64,000 nucleotides of DNA from Nocardioidaceae bacterium (GCA_030447865.1 JAUJOD010000002.1:317881-381880), one strand, 5' to 3'. Positions 1-9,308 are shown, counted from the first letter of the stretch. Notes: generated by a model from the sequence alone, not told the origin. Numbers and translations are program-made.

Positions 1-1165
1 CGGCGGCGGGCGTACCGAGCACCTCCTTGGTCTGGCCCTCGAACTGAGGCTCGGCCAGCCGCACGGCGACCACGGCGGTCAGACCCTCCAGGACGTCGTC
101 CTTGATCACGTCAGCTTCGCCCGCCTTCAGCAGCCGGGTGGACCGGATGACGTCGTTGAAGGTCTTGGTGAGGGCCCGCTCGAACCCCACGACGTGGGTG
201 CCGCCCTTCGGAGTGGCAATGACATTGACGAACGACCGCAGCTCGGTGTCGTACCCGCTTCCCCAGCGCAACGCTACGTCGACGGCGAGTTCACGGTCTA
301 CGTCCTGCGGGCTCATCTGGCCGGCGGCGTCGAGCAGGGGGACGGTCTCGGTGAAGGACTCCGAGCCCTGAAGCCGCAGAACACTCGTGACCGGTTCATC
401 GACTGCCAGGTATTCGCAGAACTCGGCGATGCCGCCGTCATGGCGGAACCGCTCCTCGACCACCTCGTGGCCGCGCTCGTCGCGGACGGTGATGTCGAGT
501 CCCGGCACGATGAACGAGGTTTGCCGCGCCCGGGTCACGAGCTCGTCGTAGGCAAAGACTGCGTCACGGGTGAACACCTGTCGGTCGGGCCAGAACCGCA
601 CCCGGGTGCCGCTTACGCCCTTCTTCACCCGACCGCTCTTGGCCATGCCCGACTGCGGCCTGAACTCAGCGGTTGGGCCAACGCCGGCGAAGACACCCGG
701 AACGCCGCGCCGGAACGACATCGTCCAGGTGGCAGGACTCCGGTCGACCGCAACGTCGACGCGAGCGGAGAGCGCGTTGACCACCGATGCGCCGACACCG
801 TGCAGGCCGCCGGTGGCGACGTAGGACCCGCCACCGAACTTCCCCCCTGCGTGCAGCCTGGTGTAGACAACCTCGACACCGGACAGCCCTGTCTTCGGCT
901 CGGTGTCGACGGGGATGCCGCGCCCGTCGTCTCGCACCTCTGCTGAGCCATCGGAGTGCAAGATCACGACGATGTTGCGGCATTGTCCGGCCAACGCCTC
1001 GTCGACACTGTTGTCGATGATCTCCCACAGGCAGTGCATGAGCCCGCGGGTGTCGGTCGAGCCGATGTACATGCCGGGGCGCTTGCGGACCGCGTCGAGG
1101 CCTTCGAGCACCAGCAGGTGACGGGCGTTGTACGACGCATCGACGGCGGATCCGCGCGCTACCAC
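1..1165 (-). CDS. parE: DNA topoisomerase IV subunit B (ParE), C-terminus cut by window edge
   Basis: This is the ATPase subunit of a type IIA topoisomerase; about 388 codons are present and the C-terminal part lies outside the window. The N-terminus reads YNARHLLVLEGLDAVRKRPG, followed by MYIGSTDTRGLMHCLWEI and the GHKL ATP-binding residues in IDNSVDEALAG, DDGRGIP and GGLHGVGASVVNALS. The GLMHCLWEIIDN and EPKTGLSGVEVV wording matches actinobacterial ParE better than GyrB. The start is a GTG at 1165 preceded by AGGAGG at 1172-1177, six bases away. It is divergent from the gene at 1454. The ParE/GyrB split is from family knowledge; the C-terminal TOPRIM part cannot be checked here. Confidence 0.9.
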   Translation of the reverse strand, partial: MVARGSAVDASYNARHLLVLEGLDAVRKRPGMYIGSTDTRGLMHCLWEIIDNSVDEALAGQCRNIVVILHSDGSAEVRDDGRGIPVDTEPKTGLSGVEVVYTRLHAGGKFGGGSYVATGGLHGVGASVVNALSARVDVAVDRSPATWTMSFRRGVPGVFAGVGPTAEFRPQSGMAKSGRVKKGVSGTRVRFWPDRQVFTRDAVFAYDELVTRARQTSFIVPGLDITVRDERGHEVVEERFRHDGGIAEFCEYLAVDEPVTSVLRLQGSESFTETVPLLDAAGQMSPQDVDRELAVDVALRWGSGYDTELRSFVNVIATPKGGTHVVGFERALTKTFNDVIRSTRLLKAGEADVIKDDVLEGLTAVVAVRLAEPQFEGQTKEVLGTPAA

Positions 1166-1453
1166 CCGATGCCTCCTGACCTGCGGCTACGGCTCTCGTG
1201 CCCGGCCGTCCGTCTTTCGGCGAACGATACCTACCGCCGCCGACATGACCGCGGTGCCCACGCCGAGATGTTCGACACGCGCGATGCATTTGGATCGACG
1301 TCCAATGGATGGCACGGTGGAAGGACCACCATGCGTCGGAGGTGGCAGGAGCCGCAGCTCACGCGACTCCGCGCCCAGGCCGGGAATGTCGGTTCCCGGT
1401 TGGAGGTTGTATCAGCCGAGACGACGTTCGACACGTACGGGAAAGAGGTTCAG

Positions 1454-1684
1454 GTGACCACAGCAGTCGCACCTTCTCCGCAGTTCACCGCCCTGGACCG
1501 TTGTGACCGGTGCGGAGCCCAGGCCTACGTGCGCGTCGAGCTCGCCCGAGGCGGTGAGCTGCTCTTTTGTGCACACCACGCGCGGGAGCACGCTGACAAG
1601 CTGCAGCAGGTAGCCGCCGCCATCCAAGATGAGACCGGACGCCTCACGGCAACCCGCGCAACTGCGGGCAACGACGAGCCCTGA
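1454..1684 (+). CDS. DUF7455-type small zinc-ribbon-like protein
   Basis: A 76-residue protein of unknown role, common in actinomycetes. It begins VTTAVAPSPQFTALDRCDRC and carries a Cys-x2-Cys pair (DRCDRC) and a later Cys-x2-His (FCAHH), which suggests one zinc site. The last third is helical and charged. The GTG start at 1454 is preceded by AAAGAGG at 1442-1448. Longer readings start inside parE or lack a ribosome site. The 288 bases between parE and this gene hold no gene I can support and presumably carry the divergent promoters. The family name is from memory of the motif. Confidence 0.75.
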   Translation: MTTAVAPSPQFTALDRCDRCGAQAYVRVELARGGELLFCAHHAREHADKLQQVAAAIQDETGRLTATRATAGNDEP

Positions 1685-1773
1685 GGTCTCGGCTGCGCTT
1701 CACCGTCTAGCTTTCTTACCCGTGGCGGTCACCATGACGGTGGCCGCCATCGGCATCTCTACCCGGAGCGGTC

Positions 1774-2259
1774 GTGCCCCCGGCTGGTGAGGTGCTGGTT
1801 GGTGCCCTGATCGTCGTCGGGCTGTTTGGCATCCTCATCCCGGCCGTACCCGGCGCTTTGCTGGTGCTGGCGGCCATCTTCGTCTGGGCCTCTGAGGTCG
1901 CCTCCGCGACGAGCTGGTGGGTGTTCGGAGTAGCCGCTGGGTGCATCGCGGTGTCGCAGATCATCAAGTTCACCATCCCGGGGCGTCGGCTGGTGGACGC
2001 CGGAGTACCCCGCTGGTCGCTGCTTGCGGGCGCGCTGCTGGGTATCGTCGGCTTCTTTGTCATCCCGGTCGCTGGCCTGATCGTCGGTTTCGTGCTGGGG
2101 GTGTACGCCGCAGAGCGCCGTCGGCTGGGAAGCCGCCAGTCGGCCAGGTCGGCGACGCGGGCGGCCGTGCGCGCCGTCGGCCTGTCGATCCTCATCGAGC
2201 TGGGCGGCGCCTTGCTGGCCGCTACGGCGTGGCTGGTCGGGGTTCTATTCCTCGTCTGA
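1774..2259 (+). CDS. DUF456 family membrane protein
   Basis: A 161-residue integral membrane protein of unknown function. Hydrophobic segments lie near residues 5-35, 45-65, 85-112 and 138-160. The glycine-rich pattern (LIVVGLFGILIPAVPGALLV near the N-terminus and FVIPVAGLIVGFVLGVYAAE in the middle) is typical of DUF456. The start is a GTG; the ribosome site is weak (CCCGGAGCG upstream). It stands alone between the zinc-ribbon gene and the GGDEF-EAL gene, all on the plus strand. Confidence 0.75.
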   Translation: MPPAGEVLVGALIVVGLFGILIPAVPGALLVLAAIFVWASEVASATSWWVFGVAAGCIAVSQIIKFTIPGRRLVDAGVPRWSLLAGALLGIVGFFVIPVAGLIVGFVLGVYAAERRRLGSRQSARSATRAAVRAVGLSILIELGGALLAATAWLVGVLFLV

Positions 2260-2345
2260 GTCGGCAATTGCTGATCGCTCGATGCAGCCGCCGATTTCGA
2301 GCGGCCCGCTCAATCTGATCTAGTAGTTTAGGCTCAAGGGATGCA

Positions 2346-4727
2346 ATGGGGCATCGGATGAGAGCCTCGAGGTCGAGCCGATTCTTCGACCTGAGCGTCA
2401 CGTTAGCCGGGGCGGCGCTAGGCGCGGGGGCTTTGTTTGCGCTGGCGCGCAATCCGCAGACCTTTGAGCCGGAGTACCTCCTCGGCATTCCCGTCATCAT
2501 GGTGATGGGCTGGTTCCCGATGCTGGTCGGCCGCACCGGCGGTGGCATCGAGATCGCTTTCGATGCGTGCGTACTGATCTTCCTCGGCATCGAGGCCGAC
2601 CCTTTCCAGGCGCTCATAGTGTGGTCGGCCGGCCTGACGCTAGGGCAGATCCTCACCGGCAAGCGGCGAAGCGTGAAGGCTTTCAACAGTGGGCTGGGTG
2701 TGGTCGCCGGCGCCCTGGCGTTGTTCGTCATCCACACGATGCGCGGCTCGCAGGACGGCGCACTTCGAGAGATGGTCGCTGTCGGGCTCGGTGCAGCTGT
2801 GTACTTCCTTGTCGACTTCATCGTGTCGGCTGTGTCGCTCAGCCTGGAGGAACGCACAAGTATCCGCGAGGAGCTGGCCCCGACCGGTGTCTTGCCGTCG
2901 ATTGTCGCCTACGTGGCAACGGTCTCTCTTGGGTATCTCGGTGCGCTGGTCGTCCGTGAACTGTCCGAATGGTCGGCTGCCTTGCTCGCCGTACCGGTGG
3001 CGACGATCCTTGTCGCGTCGCGGGCGCAGTCTCGCGGCAGCGAGTACGCCCGCCGGCTGCGGGTCCTGCTCACCACGGCTATCCGCGTACAGACGGTCAG
3101 CACGACCCCGGAGATGTTGGAGGAGCTGCGGTCCGGCGCGAGCGACCTGCTGCGCGATCCGCGGGTCCGGTTGAGCACCGAGCCACCCGGAGCGCACGAG
3201 ATCGGTGTTGTCGTCAAAGGCGGCGGAGAGCGACTGTGGCTCGTCTCCCCGGCCCTCAATCGGGCCCGCTCGACGGCCAAGGACGACCAGCAAGGACTGG
3301 CCGCCTTGGTAGCACTGGCCGAGGATGCATTCGCCCGGCTGCGCCTCAGCGACGCCATGGCGCACCTGGCCTGGCACGACCCACTTACCGGGCTCGCGAA
3401 CCGCTCAGTGTTCCTCGACCGGGTGGAGCACGCGCTGGAGATGCAGACGCGTCGAGGTGGGCGGTTGGCTGTGCTGTTCTGCGACCTCGATGGCTTCAAG
3501 CGCGTCAACGACCTGTTCGGTCACGCGGCTGGGGACGAGCTGCTGATCGAGGTCGGCAGCCGTATCAAGTCAAGTGTGCGGCAGACCGACACCGTCGCCC
3601 GGCTCGGTGGTGATGAGTTCGCCGTCCTGCTCGAGGACGTCCACGACACGACGGAGGTCGACGCAGCCTGCCAGCGGATCCTTACGGCGTTGCAGGCCCG
3701 TTCATCGGTCCGCGGCGAGGACGTCTCCATCACCACGACCATCGGTGTCGCGATGTCGGGCACCGGTGCGTCAGCCGATGCGCTGCTCAGCCAGGCCGAC
3801 ATGGCGATGTACTACGGCAAAGCGCACGGCAAGAACCGCTACGAGATCTATCGCCTGTCCTTCGGCGACGAGCGCCTGCAGCGCATCGAGCTGGTCGAAA
3901 CGCTACGTCGTGCGGTGGAGACCAAGGATCTGGAGGTCTACTACCAGCCGGTGGTCGATCTGCGCACTCAGGACATCTTCGGCGTCGAGGCGTTGGTGCG
4001 CTGGCGGCGGCAGGGCGTACTGGTCCCTCCGGACCTCTTCATTCCCACGGCCGAAGAAAGCGGCCTGATTGTCGGCCTCGGCGATATCGTCCTGGAACAG
4101 GTGGCGTCACACGCTGATCGCCTGAGAACCGCAGCTGGGCGCACTTTGACTATCGGCGTCAACGTGTCGGCCCAACAGCTGCAAAGCGAGAACTTCGCGT
4201 CCCAGGTGCGCGCCGCGCGCTCGGTGATGGGGGACGTCCACCTCGTTCTCGAGGTCACCGAGCGCGACTTCGTGAACAACGACCCGCAGACGCTGGCTGC
4301 GATGACGGCGTTGAACGCCGCCGACGTGCGCTTCGCGATCGACGACTTCGGTGTCGGCTTCTCCTCGATCGGCTACCTGCAACGACTACCGGTGCGAATC
4401 CTCAAGATCGACAAGTCGTTCATCACCCGTATCGAGGATGACTCCCGCGCCTGCTCGCTGGTCCGCTCGATGGTCGTGATGGGACAGGCTTTGGGTCTTG
4501 ACGTCGTCATCGAAGGGGTCGAGCGGGCTGGCCAGGTCGACCACCTGATCGACCACTGTGGCGCCACGACGGGCCAGGGGTACCTGTTCAGCCACCCGGT
4601 CCCCCTCGACGACATGGTCCACCTGCTAGCTCGACGAGCGCCGTACCTCGGGCCACCGACAGCTGATGCCGCTGCCAATGGTGCCGCGGCGTCCGAGGTT
4701 AACGCCGGTCTTCCAGCCGCGCGTTGA
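2346..4727 (+). CDS. Membrane-bound GGDEF-EAL protein (cyclic-di-GMP turnover)
   Basis: A 793-residue protein likely to make and/or break cyclic di-GMP at the membrane. The first ~225 residues are a multi-helix membrane region; a soluble region follows to ~340. The GGDEF domain has an intact GGDEF signature at residues 421-425. An inhibitory-site RxxD (RQTD) lies five residues upstream of it. The EAL domain has EALVRW at ~548, the conserved DDFGVGFSSIGYL loop and VIEGVE, so both domains look catalytically competent. ATGs occur at 2346 and 2358; the first is used. No partner gene is adjacent. Net direction of activity cannot be told from sequence. Confidence 0.92.
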   Translation: MGHRMRASRSSRFFDLSVTLAGAALGAGALFALARNPQTFEPEYLLGIPVIMVMGWFPMLVGRTGGGIEIAFDACVLIFLGIEADPFQALIVWSAGLTLGQILTGKRRSVKAFNSGLGVVAGALALFVIHTMRGSQDGALREMVAVGLGAAVYFLVDFIVSAVSLSLEERTSIREELAPTGVLPSIVAYVATVSLGYLGALVVRELSEWSAALLAVPVATILVASRAQSRGSEYARRLRVLLTTAIRVQTVSTTPEMLEELRSGASDLLRDPRVRLSTEPPGAHEIGVVVKGGGERLWLVSPALNRARSTAKDDQQGLAALVALAEDAFARLRLSDAMAHLAWHDPLTGLANRSVFLDRVEHALEMQTRRGGRLAVLFCDLDGFKRVNDLFGHAAGDELLIEVGSRIKSSVRQTDTVARLGGDEFAVLLEDVHDTTEVDAACQRILTALQARSSVRGEDVSITTTIGVAMSGTGASADALLSQADMAMYYGKAHGKNRYEIYRLSFGDERLQRIELVETLRRAVETKDLEVYYQPVVDLRTQDIFGVEALVRWRRQGVLVPPDLFIPTAEESGLIVGLGDIVLEQVASHADRLRTAAGRTLTIGVNVSAQQLQSENFASQVRAARSVMGDVHLVLEVTERDFVNNDPQTLAAMTALNAADVRFAIDDFGVGFSSIGYLQRLPVRILKIDKSFITRIEDDSRACSLVRSMVVMGQALGLDVVIEGVERAGQVDHLIDHCGATTGQGYLFSHPVPLDDMVHLLARRAPYLGPPTADAAANGAAASEVNAGLPAAR

Positions 4728-4807
4728 CTCCTGCGGCCCTTGCAGGCGTATGCTGCGAGGCCAGCATCAGGGTGATGCGGTGATCCGGTCAGAGCATGGA
4801 GAAGAAC

Positions 4808-5101
4808 ATGAGGGTGAAGGAACTGATGATCGCCGCGGTCCTCGGCGGCGCAATCGTTACCGGCGTCACCGGGCCAGCGATGGCCGAGCGCGGTGGGAAT
4901 GAATCTTTACAGTTCTGCCGTAGTATCGCCCGGCACTATTCTCATCCACAGCAAGTCATCGGGCCGTGCACCAGTTACTTCCAGAGCCACAACTCTCGTG
5001 CGGTGGCCACGACCGCCTTCGCCTGCAAGCACTTCTTCGTGCCAGCGGGCGAATTCTCTTCCCGCGGAAAGTGTGTAAGCACGCTGCTCCACTCGCTGTG
5101 A
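4808..5101 (+). CDS. Small secreted protein with four cysteines, unknown function
   Basis: A 97-residue predicted exported protein. A basic N-terminus (MRVKELM) leads into a hydrophobic core and a likely signal-peptidase site after GPAMA, leaving a mature chain of about 70 residues. That chain has four cysteines (FCRS, GPCTS, ACKH, KCVS), enough for two disulfides. The ATG at 4808 is chosen because GGAGAAG sits just upstream; the in-frame ATG at 4796 is poorer. It is convergent with the metalloprotease at 5162 and shares its terminator. I do not recognise the family. Confidence 0.65.
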   Translation: MRVKELMIAAVLGGAIVTGVTGPAMAERGGNESLQFCRSIARHYSHPQQVIGPCTSYFQSHNSRAVATTAFACKHFFVPAGEFSSRGKCVSTLLHSL

Positions 5102-5113
5102 GACCACGGTGAG

Positions 5114-5156
5114 GCAAACCCCACGGCGGCAGGCTGTTGACCGCCGTGGGGTTTGC
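5114..5156. terminator. Bidirectional hairpin terminator
   Basis: A perfect 16-bp inverted repeat, GCAAACCCCACGGCGG (5114-5129) and its complement (5141-5156), around an 11-nt loop. It lies exactly between two convergent genes, as expected for a shared factor-independent terminator. There is no strong T-run, which is common in high-GC actinomycetes. Confidence 0.8.
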
Positions 5157-5161
5157 GACGC

Positions 5162-6115
5162 TCAGCTGGCTCGGTAGGCATCCCACGCCATGCGCATCCG
5201 CTCGTTCTGGCCGGGGGTGAAGTGGTTCATACACGAGTCGTACGTGTAGTCCATGAAGTTGTGGATGGGGTCGAGTCCGGGCGCCGCACAGCTGTCTCGT
5301 CCTTCGGGACAGCCAAACGCGGGCGCCGCCTCGTATGGTGTGTCCGCGACACGGTCGCCGGGCTCCTGGCAGCCGTTTGAGAAGGTGTGGTACAACGCCA
5401 GCCAGTGGCCGACCTCGTGGGTCGCGGTGTCGCCCTCGTTGTAGACGCTGAACGAGCCGCCGGGAAGGCTTCGGTAGTCAAGCACCACACCGTCATAGAA
5501 CCTTGGTAGCGCGTCGTCGCCGGTGAAGCTGGTGGGGTAGTAGGCCCAACCGAGAAGGAACTTCCCCAGCGCCGCAGTGTAGATATTCAGAGTCTGCGCA
5601 TCGCCTTGGTGCAGCGCCTTCTTCATCTGGATCTCTTTGTGGCTGCCGCGGTAGAACCGCGGGTCCCCACCCTGGGCGTAGAACATCTTGAACCAGCGCG
5701 GCGAGTCCGTCCGGGTCACGTTCACCAGGTCGAACTGGAAACCGGAGCCGTCGAATCCAGCGTTGAGGACGTCCATTTGCGCGTCGATCTGCGACCGCGG
5801 GACGTTCCCCTGAACGCCCTTGTGGATCACGTGGAAAGCGACAGGAATGGTCACAATCGCATCACCTTGAGCCGCCGCGCGCGCCTGCCGAGGATTATTG
5901 GCGATCCAACGCTTCAGTGGGTCCTTCCGGACCTGGTGCAGGTCGTCACGCGGAATGGCACCCTTCGGAGCCTGCGCCACCGGTCCGTACTCGATGCACG
6001 CCCCTCGTTCTACCGGCGTCATCGCGGCGGCCGAAGGCGCGGCCAGCGCCCCTGTGGCTGCCAAGGCGGTCGCTGCACAGCCCGCCACCCACCTGAGATC
6101 CTTCAGTCGTCGCAT
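5162..6115 (-). CDS. Secreted M43-type zinc metalloprotease
   Basis: A 317-residue predicted secreted peptidase. The N-terminus MRRLKDLRWVAGCAATALAA and an Ala-rich stretch form a signal peptide of ~31 residues. The zinc site is HEVGHWLALYH at residues 233-243 (HExxHxxxxxH, metzincin type), and a Met-turn NFMDY sits at ~286-290. Cysteines flanking the active site (SNGCQEPGD, FGCPEG, DSCAAPG, DSCMNHF) fit the M43B (pappalysin/cytophagalysin-like) pattern. The start at 6115 follows GAGGAG; an in-frame ATG at 6157 is less likely because it would put 14 polar residues before the signal peptide. It is convergent with the Cys-rich peptide gene. Confidence 0.88.
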   Translation of the reverse strand: MRRLKDLRWVAGCAATALAATGALAAPSAAAMTPVERGACIEYGPVAQAPKGAIPRDDLHQVRKDPLKRWIANNPRQARAAAQGDAIVTIPVAFHVIHKGVQGNVPRSQIDAQMDVLNAGFDGSGFQFDLVNVTRTDSPRWFKMFYAQGGDPRFYRGSHKEIQMKKALHQGDAQTLNIYTAALGKFLLGWAYYPTSFTGDDALPRFYDGVVLDYRSLPGGSFSVYNEGDTATHEVGHWLALYHTFSNGCQEPGDRVADTPYEAAPAFGCPEGRDSCAAPGLDPIHNFMDYTYDSCMNHFTPGQNERMRMAWDAYRAS

Positions 6116-6274
6116 GTCACTCCTCGGTTCGCCGCCGGTTGGTTTACGGGGGAACACTACTGCGCACGACCCCGTTGCGCGAGTGGCACACCGGTCGGCT
6201 CGGCCAGACTGTCGCCGCAGAAGTCACCAACAGCGCCTCTGACCAGCGCAGATGCCCTTGGTAGAGCGAAACCC

Positions 6275-7690
6275 TCAGTCGAGGTAGTCGCGCAGGACCT
6301 GTGAACGGGAGGGGTGGCGCAGCTTGGACATCGTCTTGGACTCGATCTGACGGATCCGCTCGCGGGTCACGCCGTACACCTTGCCGATCTCGTCGAGCGT
6401 CTTGGGTTGACCGTCAGTCAGGCCGAACCGCATCGACACTACGCCGGCCTCGCGCTCCGACAGCGTATCGAGCACTGCATGAAGCTGCTCCTGCAGCAAC
6501 GTGAACGACACGGCGTCGGCCGGGACGATCGCCTCGGAGTCCTCGATCAGATCTCCGAACTCCGAGTCGCCGTCCTCGCCGAGCGGCGTGTGCAGCGAGA
6601 TCGGCTCGCGACCGTACTTCTGCACCTCCACGACCTTCTCAGGGGTCATGTCGAGCTCCTTGGCGAGCTCCTCTGGTGTGGGCTCGCGCCCGAGGTCTTG
6701 CAACATCTGCCGCTGCACGCGGGCCAGCTTGTTGATGACCTCGACCATGTGCACCGGGATGCGGATCGTGCGGGCCTGGTCGGCCATCGCGCGGGTTATC
6801 GCCTGCCGGATCCACCAGGTGGCATACGTCGAGAACTTGTAGCCCTTGGTGTAGTCAAACTTCTCTACCGCCCGAATGAGCCCAAGGTTGCCTTCTTGAA
6901 TCAGGTCGAGGAACAACATTCCGCGGCCGGTGTAGCGCTTCGCCAGCGACACCACCAACCGTAGGTTCGCCTCTAGCAGATGGTTCTTAGCCCGACGCCC
7001 GTCCTCAGCGATCCACTCCAGCTCGTCGAGCAGTTTGACGGACACCTTGCTCTCGCGGGCGAGCTTCTCTTCGGAGAACAACCCAGCCTCAATGCGCTTG
7101 GCGAGCTCGACCTCCATCTCGGCGTTCAGCAGCGGCACTTTGCCGATCTGCTTGAGGTAGTCCTTGACTGGGTCGGCCGTGGCACCAGCCACCGTGACCG
7201 TCTGTTCCGGCTCGTCTGCCTCGTCGGCCTCGGAGAGGACGAACCCCTCCTTCTCCTCCTCCTTCAGCGTCGGGTCGGTGGCCAGGTCCTTCTCGAACAC
7301 CGCGTCATCAATGTCCTCGAGCTTCTTCTTCGCAACCTCAGCGGTGTCGGGCACCAGGATTGCCGAGTCTGGCTCGAGCAACGGCTCGCTCAGCGGAGCC
7401 GCGACAGTTGCCTTCTTTGCTGCGGGCTTTGCCACCCGCCCGCTGGGGGGCTTCTCTGCGGCAACACGATTCGCGGCCGTCGGGTCAGGAGCGGGCTTGA
7501 CCCGCGCCGACTTCGCCGCCGGGTTTGTGGTCGACCTAGCTGCCGGCTTCTCGGCCGGGGTGTTTTGGGAACGCGGCCTTGGTGACCTCTTCGCCGGAGC
7601 CTTGCCCGAGGGGGCGGGGGCAGACTGCCCGCTCCCCGTGTCATCGGTTACAACCACCGTGGATGCTCTGGGGGACGTGCTCGGCGACAC
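6275..7690 (-). CDS. sigA: Principal RNA polymerase sigma factor (RpoD/HrdB/SigA)
   Basis: A 471-residue primary sigma factor. Residues 1-170 are a low-complexity Ala/Pro/Lys-rich then acidic N-terminal extension typical of actinomycete HrdB. Region 1.2 starts near 173 ([19 protein letters not shown]). Region 2 covers ~241-310 with [31 protein letters not shown] and [16 protein letters not shown]. Region 3 follows, and region 4 (~400-465) ends with the helix-turn-helix [20 protein letters not shown]. The GTG start at 7690 follows GAGAGG. It is divergent from the PPOX gene. The extension length and exact region matches separate it from the second sigma factor at 21919. Confidence 0.95.
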   Translation of the reverse strand: MSPSTSPRASTVVVTDDTGSGQSAPAPSGKAPAKRSPRPRSQNTPAEKPAARSTTNPAAKSARVKPAPDPTAANRVAAEKPPSGRVAKPAAKKATVAAPLSEPLLEPDSAILVPDTAEVAKKKLEDIDDAVFEKDLATDPTLKEEEKEGFVLSEADEADEPEQTVTVAGATADPVKDYLKQIGKVPLLNAEMEVELAKRIEAGLFSEEKLARESKVSVKLLDELEWIAEDGRRAKNHLLEANLRLVVSLAKRYTGRGMLFLDLIQEGNLGLIRAVEKFDYTKGYKFSTYATWWIRQAITRAMADQARTIRIPVHMVEVINKLARVQRQMLQDLGREPTPEELAKELDMTPEKVVEVQKYGREPISLHTPLGEDGDSEFGDLIEDSEAIVPADAVSFTLLQEQLHAVLDTLSEREAGVVSMRFGLTDGQPKTLDEIGKVYGVTRERIRQIESKTMSKLRHPSRSQVLRDYLD

Positions 7691-7818
7691 GAAGAACCTC
7701 TCGTCGTCAGTTCGGGGCGCGGCGACACCCGGTCACGTCAAGACGCCGCGGCTCCATTGTGACACGCGCGCAGAGCCCCTCAAGCCACCAGCGGACGTGA
7801 CTCAGCAAAACTGTGTGC

Positions 7819-8550
7819 ATGGAGACCTCGATCAACGCGGCGCCAGAACCGACTGGCGCTGACCCAGCCACCGGCCGGCTTTCTCCCACGTCGCGCACCG
7901 AACTCGGTCGGCACCGCGAACGGGCGGCGGCCGACCGGGCCGCGTTGTTCGCGGTGCTCGACTCGGCGCTCATCTGCCACCTCGGTGTCAACGTCGAGGG
8001 CCACACACTCGTCGTCCCTACCGTCTTCGCGACCGACGCCGCCGGTCCCGACGAGGGCGGCACGCTCTACGTCCACGGATCGGTCGCCGCCACCTCCCTA
8101 CGGGCGGCTCCCGACCAAGACGTCTGCGTCACCTGCACGCACCTCGACGGCCTAGTGCTAGCTCGCTCCGCGTTCCATCACTCGATGAACTACCGCTCCG
8201 CCGTCGTCATCGGCCGCGGGCGGCTGGTGAGCGAGAATGCCGAGAAGCAGCACGCCCTGAACCTCATCGTCGACCATGTCGTACCAGGACGCGCCAGCAC
8301 CCTACGCGCGTCTACTCGCAAGGAACTGGCCGCCACCGCGGTGATAGCTGTCCCCTTGCATGAGGCATCTGTGAAGACTCGATCTGGCGACCCGGTAGAC
8401 GACGAGGCTGACATTGCAGCCGGCGTTTGGGCTGGTGTGCTGCCGCTCCAGTTGCGGGCTGAGTCCGTCCGGCTCGGCGCCAGATGGCGCCAACACGCCA
8501 GTGCCGGCTCATGTGCGGAGGCGAGCAGAAGCGCTGGGATGGCGAGGTAG
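7819..8550 (+). CDS. PPOX-type (pyridoxamine 5'-phosphate oxidase-like) flavin-binding protein
   Basis: A 243-residue protein with the split-barrel flavin-binding fold of the pyridoxamine-phosphate oxidase/NimA-like family. Visible signatures are LDSALICHLGVNVEGHTLVV, TLYVHGSVAA and FHHSMNYRSAVVIGRGRLV. The last helix has EADIAAGVWAGVLPLQ, also family-typical. Members reduce or bind flavins; the substrate is unknown. Start choice is uncertain: ATG 7819 or GTG 7813, neither with a clear ribosome site, so translation may be leaderless from the region shared with sigA. It ends one base before the truncated HhH-GPD copy on the other strand. Confidence 0.8.
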   Translation: METSINAAPEPTGADPATGRLSPTSRTELGRHRERAAADRAALFAVLDSALICHLGVNVEGHTLVVPTVFATDAAGPDEGGTLYVHGSVAATSLRAAPDQDVCVTCTHLDGLVLARSAFHHSMNYRSAVVIGRGRLVSENAEKQHALNLIVDHVVPGRASTLRASTRKELAATAVIAVPLHEASVKTRSGDPVDDEADIAAGVWAGVLPLQLRAESVRLGARWRQHASAGSCAEASRSAGMAR

Positions 8551-8790
8551 CTAGGTCTTGGCTGATGCCTTCTGCGCCTTCTTGAACGCCCTGACCTTCG
8601 CCAGCGACTGTCGGTCCTGGACGTCAGCCACCGAACGGAATGTGCCTTCCTCGGCGTAGCCGCCGGCGGCAGCCTCCCACCCCGGCGGCCTGACCCGGAG
8701 CTGCTTGGCCAGCAGCGCCACGAAGATCTGCGACTTCTGCTTCCCGAAACCGGGCAGTGCCGCTATCCGGTCCAGCAGATCTGCACCGCC
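8551..8790 (-). pseudogene. Truncated HhH-GPD DNA-repair-type gene (C-terminal third only)
   Basis: About 78 codons matching the C-terminal part of the intact HhH-GPD protein encoded at 10453-11016. Here one reads LPGFGKQKSQIFVALLAKQL and later RSVADVQD...LAKVRAFKKAQKAS; the intact copy has LPGFGKQKAQIFVALLAKQM and RSVADVVD...LQKVRDYKKQKKAA. Homology stops abruptly near 8790; upstream codons (to 8907) are unrelated and there is no credible start. The two copies are clearly diverged at the DNA level, so this is not a recent duplication. It is interpreted as a displaced or older gene end left beside a recombinase-associated insertion. Confidence 0.75.
8703..8732 (+). repeat. Imperfect direct repeat, left copy
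   Basis: A 30-nt stretch beginning GCTTGGCCAGCAGCGCCACG that recurs in the same orientation at 10402-10431 with 27 of 30 bases identical. It lies inside the truncated HhH-GPD gene. The two copies bound a 1.7 kb patch with a decayed serine recombinase, so they may be the remnants of an insertion's ends. Confidence 0.6.
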
Positions 8791-8842
8791 CCATCTGGCG
8801 CGGCTGCCCGGTGGTTCTCGGGGTGATACACGATGGGACGGC

Positions 8843-9100
8843 CTACCCGCGTCCGTAGGTGGGCAGCGGTTGTCCTGTGACGGCGACCCACAAGAAGAGA
8901 AGTCCAATGAATATCCAGCCGCACCCGATCACAGTCACCATCGGAACGCGGCCACTCAAGCCAGGCTTGAACGCCCACAGTCGCCCGACTGGTCCTGACG
9001 GACGGGGCACTGCCTTGACGAACTGTCGGTTGAAGATGACCAGCGCCACACCTATCAGCGCCACCCCGACACCCAGCACGCCGAACCAGAAGTGCGTCAT
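8843..9100 (-). CDS. Small membrane protein, two predicted helices, unknown function
   Basis: An 85-residue protein starting MTHFWFGVLGVGVALIGVAL. Hydrophobic segments lie at about residues 2-22 and 53-75, joined by a basic loop (NRQFVKAVPRPSG). The ATG at 9100 is chosen because the helix begins at once; an in-frame start at 9133 would add 11 basic residues. It lies inside the direct-repeat-bounded patch (8703-10431). No family is recognised. Confidence 0.5.
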   Translation of the reverse strand: MTHFWFGVLGVGVALIGVALVIFNRQFVKAVPRPSGPVGRLWAFKPGLSGRVPMVTVIGCGWIFIGLLFLWVAVTGQPLPTYGRG

Positions 9101-9130
9101 GCGAGTCACTGTAGAGCGGCGTCGCTGCTG

Positions 9131-9190
9131 CACACCGAGATGTCAGCGGCCCGTGCCGCACACGCCGAGATCCCGCACGTACGCGTGCGG
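9131..9190. repeat. Short direct repeat and hairpin upstream of the recombinase relic
   Basis: CACACCGAGAT at 9131-9141 recurs as CACGCCGAGAT at 9161-9171, exactly 30 nt later. It is followed by a hairpin CCGCACG (9173-9179), TACG loop, CGTGCGG (9184-9190). These lie in the gene-free segment 9101-9308 upstream of the recombinase relic. They might be remains of a recombination or operator site. Confidence 0.4.
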
Positions 9191-9308
9191 CTGTAGCTAC
9201 TGCCTGCCGCAGTCCAACTCGCCCGGCTAGCGTTCGGACGTGTTCGTCTACGTCAGGCGGAAACGAGCGACAGCGCTTTACGCCGCCCGACCAAGCGAGG
9301 AGAACACC

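Noticed and set aside
194-946. A 250-codon plus-strand frame at the left edge
   Set aside because: It is antisense to parE, whose motifs are unmistakable.
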